Made by a program: the position numbers and the translations under genes. 64,000 nt of DNA from Cladochytrium replicatum. Lineage: Eukaryota; Chytridiomycota; Chytridiomycetes; Cladochytriales; Cladochytriaceae. The stretch covers positions 62,001-126,000 of the forward strand of contig JAHLKD010000096.1 in assembly GCA_025526935.1 (NCBI GenBank), in the 5' to 3' direction. Shown here one piece after another: positions 22,508-33,333 of the stretch. Below the pieces are notes generated by a model, which did not search any database, was not told the DNA's origin, and was given only the letters and a program-made list of their open reading frames with translations. Numbering within the stretch: position 1 is the stretch's first letter; every line of letters starts with the position of its first letter.

Positions 22508-23860
22508 GTGATTCCGGAAGATAGAGATACTATGAAGAAAGGTCATCCAACCACTATGCCGTCGTTGGAGGTGGAGGATTCTTGGGCTGCTACATCGTCT
22601 ACCGGCTTCCCCAGACCCGCAAAGTCAAAAAAGTTTACGTGTTCGATCTCGCGCTCAGGAACAGCGCATGGCTTTACGAAGAATGGAAGAAGTTGAGCTC
22701 GATGTAACAAAAGCGGAAGATGTCGAGAAGTCGATCGCTGATAGCTGCGCAGAAGTTGTCTTTTTTAACTGCCGCTGTCCTCAGGTGAGGGATTTGAAAG
22801 AAATCTCAATTCTATGTGGGTCTGAGACATATTGCTTTATCAAGACCTCAAGGTTACCTATCCAAGGACTATGGGCAAAGTTACATTTATAATGTTGAAG
22901 GTGCAATGAATGCTGTGCTTGCCTGAGCTGCAATTCGGCTAACTTGTGAATCATAGCTTAACTTACATTTGTTCGATCATTTGCTTCCTAGCTTCCTGGC
23001 TTTTCCAAGGCTGGAGGGATGTAGCGCCACCATCCGTCAAGTACGTAGGTAAGTCACAATATGAGCATTTCCGCGAAGCTTAACCACAATTTGTAGTCAA
23101 CACCGTAGTATCGCCATCTTCTTTGGTTGGGATCGCTACAGCAAAGATCACTTCTGGGACCTTAACGAGGAGCAAGCAACCCCAGCGCAGAGACATTTCA
23201 GCCACTATGGAGAGACAAAGTATCTCGTAGAGAAACTCGTTCACAGAATGAAAGAGAAGGGTATGATGACCGTGTCGATCCACGCAGGGTAAATAAGATT
23301 CTGAACAACGTTAGTGAACAATAATGGACGGTTAGAGTTTATATGATTATGGAGATTCGCTCGTGTTCTCCCAGTTGAAAGGTGCCACAAGTATAAACAC
23401 CGTCCTTCTCAACTTGGATTACGTCCAGAACACAGCGGAAGCACCTATTGCTGCGGCATATGCTCTGAGAAGTAATCCCGAGAAGGTAGCAGGACTGGGT
23501 TTTTTGCAACCAATGTTTGGTGATACATCAAAAGCGACTTGTAAAGGCTTACAAATTTGGTGTGGACTAGCAAACTTTCGGAGTCTGTTGTTGGCTGGTA
23601 ACTTAAATTGACGAACAGAAAGTCAGGCCTGGTATGGTTCCAGAATCAAGGTCAACTATTCCAGGCTTTGTCATCTTTGCAATTTCGCTGATCGGGGGAC
23701 ATCTTGTATCGCCTGGGTTCTCAGACCACTCCATGGACGCTGTCCAGCGACATTACCATATTGTAGAATTTCGTCTAAGGCAGGTAAGATCAGATAAGAG
23801 GTACTTGTTGGAAGCTTGAGACTCACACCTTTTATAGGTTCTCCCATTCCCAACAAAGCC
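22508..23860 (+). pseudogene. 3-beta-HSD/epimerase-type gene remnant, plus copy
   Basis: Recognisable pieces in order are: HYAVVGGGGFLGCYIVYRL (NAD-binding motif), KVYVFDL, LDVTKAEDVEKSIAD, YLSKDYGQSYIYNVEGAMNAVLA followed by a stop, YLVEKLVHRMKEKG near 23.2 kb and a TYVDN-like block (LDYVQNTAEAPIAAAYAL) at 23.4 kb. These match the order of landmarks in sterol 3-beta-dehydrogenase-type enzymes. The frame shifts several times and short introns may remain. The catalytic YxxxK region is not clearly preserved. It is probably a dead copy of an enzyme acting on sterol-like substrates. Confidence 0.65.
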
Positions 23861-24066
23861 TCCCTTAATTTGTCCTTGCCACGTCAGCAGCGGCGCTCTC
23901 CTTCCTTCTTTGGTAAGTCCCCTTCAAGTTTGCTGGTGATCCGGAATTTTCTGGAACGCTGGGTTTGAAGTTTTCGTCGAAGAACATAAAAGCCGCAATA
24001 CAAACAGAAACCAAAGGTGTAGAAAACGACAAAGATCGTTTGGTGGGTTAAATCACCAGCCATATA

Positions 24067-24158
24067 TCATGAAGACGGACGTTCAATTCCGAGGATCGAG
24101 ATTAATCTTTTTTCATGAAGACGGACGTTCAATTCCGAGGATCGAGATTAATCTTTTT
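24067..24158. repeat. 46-bp direct tandem repeat, two copies
   Basis: Two adjacent, nearly identical units begin tcatgaagacggacgttcaa and end in a T-run. The sequence is non-coding. The near identity shows a recent local duplication. Confidence 0.9.
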
Positions 24159-25045
24159 ATCATCCTCAGTTGAACTTTTCTTTTGAAAGTGAAAACAAAG
24201 AAGGAAAACTTTTTATGAATGAAACAACACTCAACACATATGCGTATGCGATCTTTCAGCTTTTCGAACAAGGCGGCGATCAGGGCATTGGGTGGTGACT
24301 GGAGACGTGGGAATCCGGAAGAAAATCTCGGGAGGACAGTATATCTATCAGAGCTTTGCTAAAGACTGGGAAATCAAACTAAGATCATTTACACCGATTC
24401 TTCGCTTAGTGATGTTTACCACATCTGTCTGTGAGTATTCTACGATGTTATTAAATGGCTTCTTTACTCGGAGCAAGCTTACGAGGTTCAGAGTGCGGGC
24501 TTTTACGGAGCGGACAGTGATCGCGCTCTTAATTGTGAATAATGGTAGATTTACATGGTTATACTGACATTGAAACTGCAATATCGTTGAACCCATCTTG
24601 TGCACCGAATTCTCGCCGACAGGATACTATATCAAACTAGTTCGATTACTCTAGCTGCTATGCCGTTCCGAAAGGTACACGCTCCTTCCAAATGTTTCCA
24701 CTAGAGACCTCCAGTCACCCAAGGCCTTGATCGCCGCATCGCTTGAGAATGTGAAAGATCGCATCTTAATAAAGAAAGTCAAGAGCGTCAACTCGCCGAT
24801 TGGCTTTGACGTAAACCGATAAACTATATCACCGACAGCCATCAAGGAACAGACGCTAAACTCAGGTGCTATAGAGTACGAATCCGGGGCAATATTTGAC
24901 CGAAGTTTCTGCAAAATTGTTGTAATATCGAATCAGTCAAAATCAACTCAGGTTTTGAATCAAGCCCTGAACTGTACCTTGAAACCATTTACCATGATCT
25001 CCTGGGTACTGATCCATCCGTCTTTCGCAATAAACGCCCTTACCA

Positions 25046-25355
25046 TGCGACATCAAAACCCAACTGAGCAGCGTCGCCACCTTTATTACCAACTGCGCCA
25101 AGCATCCGGGCGAACGCGCTCCTTTGGATAGCCGGGATCGTGCTGTTTTTGATTGTTTTCCCGTGTTCGTACTGCTACTGGAGCGCGTACGGGCAGAAAA
25201 GGAATGGCTCGGGAGCGACGGTAGTAACGCCGACTCGAGTGATTGTGTCGACGACGTCAGGGGTGACAAAATTGGATCCTGAAAGGTTGCCAGGGTATCA
25301 GGAGCCACCGCCGCCGCCGCCGACGTATTTTGAGATGCATGATGTGAAGGTGTAG
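25046..25355 (+). pseudogene. Remnant of a single-pass membrane protein (paralog A)
   Basis: The frame holds CDIKTQL near 25.05 kb, then in another frame a transmembrane stretch (NALLWIAGIVLFLIVF), a Thr/Val-rich segment, LDPERLPGYQEPPPPPP and the end TYFEMHDVKV. The same landmarks occur in the same order in the next gene (CDIKTQL, ALLWGIGILLL, EPQGVPGS, PPPP, AYFEMHEF). The ectodomain half of paralog A is missing or scrambled, so this copy looks broken upstream while its membrane and tail part is intact. Confidence 0.5.
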
Positions 25356-25689
25356 GAAACAACAATGTTTCAGTGTTGGAAACCTGGCCGGATTTAAAAA
25401 GCATTCGAAAGGTTTTGCTTAATCCCAAAAGGAAAAGTAAAAAAAATTAAATGCCAGTTATGAGCGTGCGAAACAAAGAGAGAAACTATTAGGGCACACT
25501 ATTACTATACTCGCCATACAGTTCCTCAAGCGTACATTTTGAGTTGAGAGGTAAAATTTGTCGTTGGCGGCGCAAAAGTTACAAATTTGTGCCTGAACAC
25601 TCAGCGAACAAAACCCGGGATATAGATAATGGCAGTCCCACTCAAGAACTTCACTACATGCTGGAATCTCACTAACTAATCAGAATCCT

Positions 25690-26746
25690 ATGAATATTAC
25701 ATATCATCCTCCCGCGGGGGCTACGAAACAAGACACATACTGTTTGTCGACGCTTCCAAAGTACTATTTGATGGTATGTTGGACTTTCAAACCACAAAAC
25801 ATCTTGAATTTTTGTACAATTCCAAATTACGAAGACGAATCTGCTGTACTTTTCAAGTACGTGCGGCTCGATCCCTGTGCCCCATTCCCCGAAGCATATG
25901 GCAGTTATATAGTCACACCAGTGCTGACGCACGGACCCTGCGACATCAAAACGCAGCTGAACAACGTTCGCCAACTTCATCTCCAGCTGCGCAACGTACC
26001 GGACAAATTCAAGGGGCTCATGGTCCTCTCGACAGCACAGGAAGACTTTGAATCCTTCCGCGCGCTTCCGAATTCGACCGTACCTGAGCGACGTCGCGCC
26101 GATCCTTGTGTTCCCGCCCAGCGCGTCTTAGGAATGGGCCAGCGTGTTTAATACGACGGGGTTCATCGTTACGGGGAAGAGCAACGGCTCGGTGGGACTG
26201 AACAGGAGCTTCCCGATGCTGTACGTGTATCGTGTCGATTTTCAACCGGAAGAACCGACGGGTCGCGGTGGTAAGGTGGTGAGCTTTGCAGGTGCGCTGC
26301 TGTGGGGGATCGGGATCTTGCTGCTTGCGTCGTCGACGGGGACATCGGCGGGGGTGACACGGGTGGAGCCGCAAGGGGTACCGGGGTCGAGACTGCCGCC
26401 TCCTCCGCTAGCATATTTTGAGATGCATGAGTTTAGGAGGAATATATGCTGGGAGCATGTTCCGATTAGGAGGTATATTTATGGAGATAAACCCAGGAAA
26501 GAACCGCAAGATAGAACGAGGTGGGGTTGCAAAAAAGAAAACCAAACTATCTATATGCTACTCTTGCGCTTTGTGCTGCCGCGAGGCCCTTTACTGGATT
26601 TCGTGGGGACGCCGGATGAGCAAGTGCAACATCTGCCGCTCCACCGCAACCCCCATCGACGCCGTCTCCGGACCCAGCATGTGCAAAGATCTGATCGAGA
26701 AAGTCTGCGCTGTGGTCGTCGCTGGATGGAGTGTCGAGGATTCTAA
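25690..26746 (+). CDS. Single-pass membrane protein with Pro-rich tail (paralog B)
   Basis: Two exons, 25690-26079 and 26132-26746, join in phase 0 (donor GTACCT, acceptor CTTAG). The first encodes a Cys-containing ectodomain-like stretch beginning MNITYHPPAGATKQ. The second starts EWASVFNTTGFIVTG, has one hydrophobic helix (VVSFAGALLWGIGILLL), then a linker and the tail PGSRLPPPPLAYFEMHEF shared with paralog A. Past that point the frame runs on for about 100 Arg/His/Cys-rich residues that paralog A lacks, so the true end may be earlier. An acceptor just before the ATG suggests a missed 5' exon carrying a signal peptide. No family is recognised; a surface sensor or adhesin is possible. Confidence 0.5.
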
Positions 26747-26965
26747 ACGGAGACAGATGTGCGTCCGTGCTCTGGGCAATGTGATCGAGATATTTTAGTA
26801 TTATTGCCAGGATGGTTAGGAAAACGTTACATGAGTGACTCGTGATGGGGGAGAATGTGAAGCTGGTGGGTCGCCGAGGACACCGCGGATGTTCTCGATG
26901 GAGATGGAGTGTCTGTTTGTTATCGGTGGTCTTGTGATAAAAGATCAGCGAGTGATCATAACACA

Positions 26966-27627
26966 CTAAGCATTAGCATACAATGAGAACTGCGAGTCGC
27001 CTTTCAAGAAAGACATTGAGATGACGACCTAGAAACATAAATGAGAGATTAGGTGGGAGAACGAAAATGTCAGTGCGATCAATTTCTGTGTACCCTCAGA
27101 ACAGAGTTGACTTTGGAGTCTTGAAGCAAGATTCGTCTGTTGACCTCGTTCGACCTTGCGAATTCAGCAAGGTTGATTGTGATAGATCCGATGTCCTCTG
27201 AGCTCTTTCCATTGTTTACTTCCTGCACAAAGAGTGTGAGAATACATTCGTGTCTGTCTCGGATGTCTCTAAAGGGGATAGATGGCAGCAGTGATGATAC
27301 CTGTTTGACAGTGAGCTGCAGCTCGCACGGGAGCAATATTCCGTCCTTTCCTACAGTAAGCGTTGGCTCGAGAACAAGGGGGAAGTTCCAAACGACAGAG
27401 TGCATTCGAACAGTTTCGCTGAATCAAACAAACAAACAAGATACATGCATGAGCAAGCGCAACTATGTACTATGAGATAGCACATACCGCTGAGAGACAC
27501 CTCTGACTATGGTGGGGCCCTTTAGTTTCCATTTGACAAAGTACTGACCGCTCACGAAGGGCAGGTTGGCCAGTTCGGCGATCAGCACGCTGCACTCGAA
27601 GGAAGCCTTGCGAGATTTTGCAAACAT
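26966..27627 (-). CDS. NT-C2 domain protein (EEIG1/FAM102-type)
   Basis: Three exons, 27627-27488, 27418-27094 and 27028-26966, encode about 175 residues made up almost wholly of one N-terminal C2 (NT-C2) domain. Landmarks are FECSVLIAELANLPFVSGQ, VKWKLKGP, VVWNFPL, LPCELQLTVKQ, INLAEFA and LLQDSKVNSVLRVVI. NT-C2 domains bind membranes or partners in EEIG1/FAM102, EHBP1 and fungal relatives. The family's long C-terminal region is absent here: the last exon ends FLKGDSQFSLYANA and stop. The start at MFAKSRK is chosen because the C2 fold begins there; an upstream in-frame Met at 27678 is possible. The gene is divergent from sus1. Confidence 0.8.
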
Positions 27628-27752
27628 TTCCTCAATGGGCCGAATCCCAGAGAAACATCCAAACGTTAAGCGATACAAATATTGATAATATCGATGATAA
27701 TTGTGAGTGGCTTGAGATTTGGAATTAAATATTTATATTTATTGATATTCCG
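27628..27752. promoter_or_regulatory. 125-bp bidirectional promoter
   Basis: The ATGs of the NT-C2 gene (27627, minus) and sus1 (27753, plus) are only 125 bases apart, and the space between is AT-rich (atttatatttattgat). Both genes must share this promoter DNA, so co-regulation is likely. Confidence 0.6.
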
Positions 27753-28188
27753 ATGAGCAGTGCAACCGCTGGTGACAAGAAACAGCTGAGGGCGGCTATA
27801 GACACGAAACTGGTGCAGACCGGTGAAAAAGAGAGGCTGAAGGAGCTGCTGAGAACACGCTTGATCGAGTCGGGATGGCGAGATGAACTGAAGAACATGT
27901 GCAAAGGTACTATTTTTTTGTTTGAGATGTTGAATGTTGGTGTGGAGTCTCAACGTACTTGATTCGCTACATGTAGAATCACTGCATGCGAAAGGACTGG
28001 AGCAGGTCACCGTCGAAGAACTCATCACTGAAATCACGCCTGTCGCAAGAGGTGCGTTGCCATGTCCTCATAATCTTTTGATTCACCCAGTAGAACCTAT
28101 TTCAAATTAACTAGCAAAGGTTCCGGAAGCTGTGAAAGCAGAACTGCTTCAGCGGATACGCAAGTTCCTTGCCGAAGTCGACGTTTAA
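27753..28188 (+). CDS. sus1: Sus1/ENY2, SAGA and TREX-2 subunit
   Basis: Three exons, 27753-27906, 27977-28051 and 28115-28188, encode about 100 residues, the usual size for this family. Landmarks are [37 protein letters not shown] and [19 protein letters not shown]. Sus1/ENY2 is a small helical protein that wraps Sgf11 in the SAGA deubiquitinase module and Sac3 in TREX-2, linking transcription to mRNA export at the nuclear pore. The yeast gene also has two introns, so retention of two introns here is notable. No defect is visible. Confidence 0.92.
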
Positions 28189-28349
28189 ACCGAACTGTGT
28201 TGCTAAAAATGGACTCCTACTGTATTTTCTCGGGACAATATTTAAGAACTGACTTGATATGTGCTAAAGCCATTGTTTTTGTCGAAACTCCAACGAGCCA
28301 GGAATATTGTATTTTGGTGCATCCACATGTCACACAAATTCACTACCCA

Positions 28350-29229
28350 TCAGTGGTGGTGGTGATCGTGTCCATGATCGTAGTGGTACTTCGTCCCACA
28401 GTATCCTGCAGTAAATATAAGCGACCTTGTAAGCGAACTTGTTCAAACGGCAGCCTCTCAAGTTTTATCTCACCGCAAGCAACGACCAAACCTGGCTCAT
28501 CCTAAAGAACATCACAAATTTAGGCAACACTGTCCACAAGCAAAAATTCTTCAAAGTGATATACCAGGTTAATATAGACTTTAGGGTGTCCCAACGCTCC
28601 ACCACCTGAGAATGAAAGGAGCAGATCAATGTTAAACACGGGACGTTCGACATGCTTGCAATATTACCTCCATCGCATGCAACGATGCGCTTGTGGACTT
28701 GAACGACGGGTTGCGAGTTGATCAGCTCGAGAGCAGAGAGCGGGTTGGGCTGAGTGAAACCTGGATGTAAGAGACAGAATTCACAAATCTCTCGTCACAG
28801 AATTAACTGACCTGGTAATCCATCAAGACTTGCTCAAACCTGACCCCCGAAGAATGCAATGATAATAAATATAAATACAATCGATGCGCTCAAATCCCGG
28901 CTCCCACCCAATCCTCCTCGTTCTGCTTTCTCGCCATTTTTGTCCCATTCCTTGTTTCTCTCACAGTATTGGAAAATTCACCTCGGATTGTTCATGGCCT
29001 CGGCCTTGGGGTTCTGGTGCCGGCTCCATGTTGTACTTCTGTTCTTCGCCTGGTCAGGCACGTTCGGCGTCCTTGCGCTGCTCGTTGTCGTGGTTTCCGG
29101 CTGTGCGGTCTCGGCTGGAACGTTCGCGGCAGACGAAAATCGAGCGCCAACGTAGCGCAGTGGTGCACTTGCTGGTCTGAAAAGCAGCACCGATCGACGA
29201 GAGCAGCCAATGATGCGAGGAAGTGACAT
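28350..29229 (-). CDS. Mitochondrial complex I zinc-binding subunit, NDUFS6 type
   Basis: Six exons fit in phase: 29229-28982, 28839-28812, 28749-28668, 28605-28565, 28501-28474 and 28405-28350. The N-terminus (MSLPRIIGCSRRSVLLFRPA) is an Arg-rich mitochondrial presequence. After NNPRFEQVLMDYQPNPLSALELI comes the zinc-site region VACDGGGGALGHPKVYINL, then DEPGLVVACGYCG. The Cys, His, Cys, Cys ligands of the NDUFS6 family are all present. The protein is a late-assembling accessory subunit of the N-module of complex I. The C-terminus is unusual: after CGTKY it ends HYDHGHDHHHH, a His-rich tail. Four of the six exons are shorter than 90 bases. Confidence 0.9.
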
Positions 29230-29943
29230 TCGGGATGGTGTGGCTGTGGGGAAATTGGGTGTTGGAAAATAACAGATTGAAAAATAGGGATGCTGGACAT
29301 AGTTTTGTGAATATAATGTCGGGCCAGCTTGAAAAAATAACTGTTATGTAAATAAATGTCCTGAGCACAGGTTATTCCCGTACCTGTGGGTGATTTTGTT
29401 TTGTGTAGATCTGGCCAGACCTTAAGTTGGTTCTGCAGATGGTTGACTTGCTTTGTTTCTTGTTCACTAAATTCTTTTATTATGGGAAAAACACTCCTTT
29501 ATGAACCAGTAGCGGAAAACAACCTCTCACAAACACATGGTAAGTAAATAACAAATGCTGAAGTAAAACTCTTCACTAGCGTTGCAGTGCAAACAACGTA
29601 AATAAACAGAAATAAAACTTTCACAACAAATTGCGGTGGAGGTGCACAACACAGATCACGGTATGATCCAAACACTAGTTTTCAACGAATACACTAACGT
29701 ACTCTTCAGGCTGTTTCACTGTTCCAGCTTTTCACAAGTCAATGCAAGATAATCCAAAAACAACGGCGTCGTGTTGTTTTGGGTGTCGAGTGCAGCAAGG
29801 AATTGTTGTATTAGGTTGGGACAGTTGAAGTCACACTTAGCCTTGTAATATTTATTGAAATCGCCAATTGCACTGGAAAAAATCATGCAAAACCTTATCA
29901 AGCTTGATCACAATCATTTGTCATAAAATCAACAACCCATTTT
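29230..29943. other. Intergenic stretch with one possible small frame
   Basis: A minus-strand frame at 29716-29901 encodes KCDFNCPNLIQQFLAALD and ends at a TGA. A TTTTTCCAG-like acceptor precedes it. It could be a stray 3' exon but I cannot connect it to a gene. The rest shows nothing recognisable. Confidence 0.3.
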
Positions 29944-32900
29944 TCAGAAGAGATCTCCTGCAGTAACGCAACTACTACATCCTGACACGTAGTTTACTTC
30001 ATAACTGCCACCATCACTATTACCAGAAGGGCCACTGATGTGACTGTTGTTATTGCTGTGAGAGACATGACTATAAAGAGTATTCAGCGCACCGTTTCCA
30101 AGACCTGAGATGATGTTATATGCACGCCTTCCAGCTCTGTCCAGATCAAACTCTATTAGAATACTCTCTCGATAGTTGCGAGCCGTCTGCTTTTCGTTGT
30201 GCGGTTCAAGGAGATGTTGGGTGATTTTTGAATCATAAGGTGAGATCTTAAATATTATGTTCTCATATGGTGGAAGTGGAACAGATTCATTGTTATTGAT
30301 GACAATTGAATGTTTGGAATTATATGATTCTCCATATGTATTTTCCCACACTTCAGAAGTTCTGAAAAATAAAAAGTCAAAAAGAATCACAGTGTAGAGT
30401 ATTGAGAGAATAAAACTCACGTTTTTGAGTGAAGAAGAACTTCACTTGTACTAACCGAGTCATTATGATTGATCAACTTGCCAATTAATGAGATTCCATA
30501 AGTTTTGTACGCTTGTGGATGTAATTGATGAGTGTGCCAGCAAAGATCAATATCAATCATAGGAACAAGAGGTTGTTTGGGGTTATCTTTCATCAGCATG
30601 AGGAATCGGTGATATCTGACAATAGACGTTTCAACAGACTTGGATGATGTGTTTAAACTGCCTGATTTTACGTTATGGATAAAAGTTCTCTGCCTGTAAA
30701 CTGCTTCAATGAGGTCTATGCTGGCATTTTTGTAGACACGACCTTGGTAAGACTGCAGGATGGGGATGAGGTCATTCCTCTCGAATCTGACACTAAGAAA
30801 CAAATTTTCAGATATATTTCTGATATAATCGACCACGGTTTGCCAGGTTGGTGGGATGTGTGAATTATTGCTCAATGATATTAAATTCCTGAAGGTAAAT
30901 TCGAGACAATATAGTTTCTGGTATTCAGTTACTGATGAACTTGGACATCTAGAAAATTATTGAGAACAGACAGAGCTTCTCGTTCAGTATACTTACAAGT
31001 TCTTAGCTTTCAAATCATCCAGAAAGAATTTTACACTTGTGTTGTCACTATTAAATACCCGTTGACAAGATTGACAGAGAAGATCTCCTTCTTGGAACCG
31101 AAACTTCATATACATATCTGAACTATATCGTCCTAGATGCGCACACCAGAGACATTGGTACTGAATAGTTGACATCAATTCTGGACGTAAATTAAATGGT
31201 ACATCTTTTTGCCCATCTTCTTGTCCATCATTTTCCCAGATTGAATCCCAATACAAAGACTCTCTTTGAATATTTTCATTTGAGGAATCCTATCTTATCT
31301 TTAAATATTGATAGTTTACAAAAACAACAATCATACCATTTTTAATAAAGGGAGATTAAACTGCCAATTTTTGCCAGAACCTAACTTTGTATCATGGTCG
31401 TATGCCATCGGATTCACTAAATATTCAGGAGATATAGTTAGAGATTTTGTTTGGCAGTATAAGAGAACCTACACATGTGGGCAGACCAGAACATTGCCAC
31501 ATCAAGGGGAGGTAAAGGTACTTCAGTGATGCCATCTTTACAAACATTTGACAAGTATTCCATCCACTTGATGTAGCGAGACTCTGCAAGACAATAGAAG
31601 TGTAGATCAACACTGACGTGTTTATTTTGATTGAAATCATCAGCATTAAACCCAGCAAGATTATGCAATTTCTCCAATTTGGTCAAGAAATCAATATGTG
31701 CCAGGATGGTTTCTGTCATTTATGTCATCTTAAAAAAGACACCGAACCAAAGTAGTCAGAACTACCAACCTGATGAAATGATATCCAACGTACTATTCCT
31801 CTCTACTAATTGTTTCACCATTTGTTCTGAACCAACCTAGAAGAACATAAGTTTCTCTTTATGCCTGCATTATTAATCATATAAAATACCCGATAAAATT
31901 GATCTGAGTCCTCTTGTCCGAGTACAGTAATATGTGGTTCTAATACTGTGTCATTATCACTGTTTGAGAATTCTGGTTGGGGCAACAGATCCTCAAGCTC
32001 TTTTTCAGGCCATTCATATCGACTTTTTTCAATAGAGATTCTGTATGGCAAATGAATTGTATTCCTGCCACGTTTCCTCTTGATTTTGGAGTTCAACTGA
32101 TCTAGTTTCACAATATGAAGAGGAATCTGTATGATATAGCAGTGGGACCGGTTGGTTATTCTGATTTGCAACAAATGATAGACTTTCATTAGATCTGTGT
32201 CAATAGAGGGGACACTTGGGACAATTGCACGAAAGTTGACAGAGATTAAAGGAAAGCTTTCAATAGGTCCAGACCCACTACATATCAATACTTCTGAGCT
32301 TGTATCCCACTTTGCGTCAAAGTGTTTACTGCTTGGGATTTCCACATGTGCATGAGTTGGTTCAGCCTGAAACTTTACATGTGTCAGAATCAAAGCATGC
32401 ACATCGTGCTTCTGGACTCCAAAGGTATGCAGTGTTCCAGATAGTAAAGCGCCTTCATGATAAGTCTGACCATCAGGGAGGTGTAACTCGTAATAGAAAT
32501 CAACTGAGGGATCTCTTCGGAACATATTGGAAATCGGAGCCTTTTTGCGTAAGTTCCAATTCGTCACTACAACTTTGCAGTTTTGAGATAGCAACTGCTC
32601 AGCAAACCGCGGAGGCTGATTTAGGGTGATGGGTGTAGACCATGTTTTGACAGTGCGGCTGGCCGATGGTATGTTGGGATAAGCATCACACTGTATCACA
32701 TATTTGACAGAATACACCACTGAATCGACTGTTGGCAAGCAAATGCTTGAAAAGGGCAACTGGAATAAGAATGGAATCGCGTATTTGTTTGGGCTGGCCG
32801 GGCGAAAGTGCAGTGCTGGAGAAATCCTGGTTGAAATGTTGACAAATGTGGTTTCCTTGATGGTTCTGAAGGCGGAAGGGTGCGACTCTGTGCCAAGAAA

Positions 32901-33044
32901 TCGCAGGCAAACCTCTACATTTTCATCCAGAGGAACGGGGCCACCGACCTCGATAATCAGAGTACCGGCGATAGAATGGGCGGTGCCGATCTCAAAGGTT
33001 GACGTGGGGAGCTCAAAGTGCACATCGAGGTCAAGTATGCTCAT
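29944..33044 (-). CDS. Arrestin-GRDP (DUF1399) fusion protein
   Basis: Seven exons join in phase: 33044-31890, 31836-31770, 31712-31473, 31416-31337, 31289-30997, 30888-30421 and 30361-29944, for about 906 residues. Residues 1-350 are an arrestin-like double beta-sandwich: it starts MSILDLDVHFELP, has SIAGTLIIEVGGPV, then YELHLPDGQTYHEGALLSG and LILTHVKF. After a linker come two GRDP (glycine-rich-domain-protein, DUF1399) blocks: PPLDVAMFWSAHMLNPMAY and PMIDIDLCWHTHQLHPQAY. Between them is a four-Cys cluster (CLWC and CQSC). The C-terminus is Gly/Ser-rich with CSSC. Arrestins recruit ubiquitin ligases or trafficking factors to membrane cargo. The GRDP part is of unknown biochemistry. A cargo-adaptor role is inference. 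Confidence 0.88.
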
Positions 33045-33333
33045 TTTGGTGGAAAAGCCGACAATGGGAAACAGGAACTGATATCTTCTGTCGACAAATG
33101 AAAAGATGGGTGTAAAACCCTTTCAGGCGGACGTTGATCTGCGAATCTCTGGTTCGCTGAGGTTAGTGAGACCGGTAAATTCAGATTGGAACAGGTGCCG
33201 TAAGGCAAGCGAGGATGGCACTGCTTTGGGGGGTGGGAATCGCGTGCACTTTTGGGATGGTGATGCATTTATGTGAAGAAATATGCAAAAGAATGGAAGT
33301 AAACAACAGCCCAAAGGGCGTGCAAGTTTGCTT

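Noticed and set aside
26547-26966. Minus-strand frame of 139 residues next to the NT-C2 gene
   Set aside because: It has no recognisable content, and the NT-C2 gene ends at 26966 with a well-fitting last exon; the frame shows no splice link to it.
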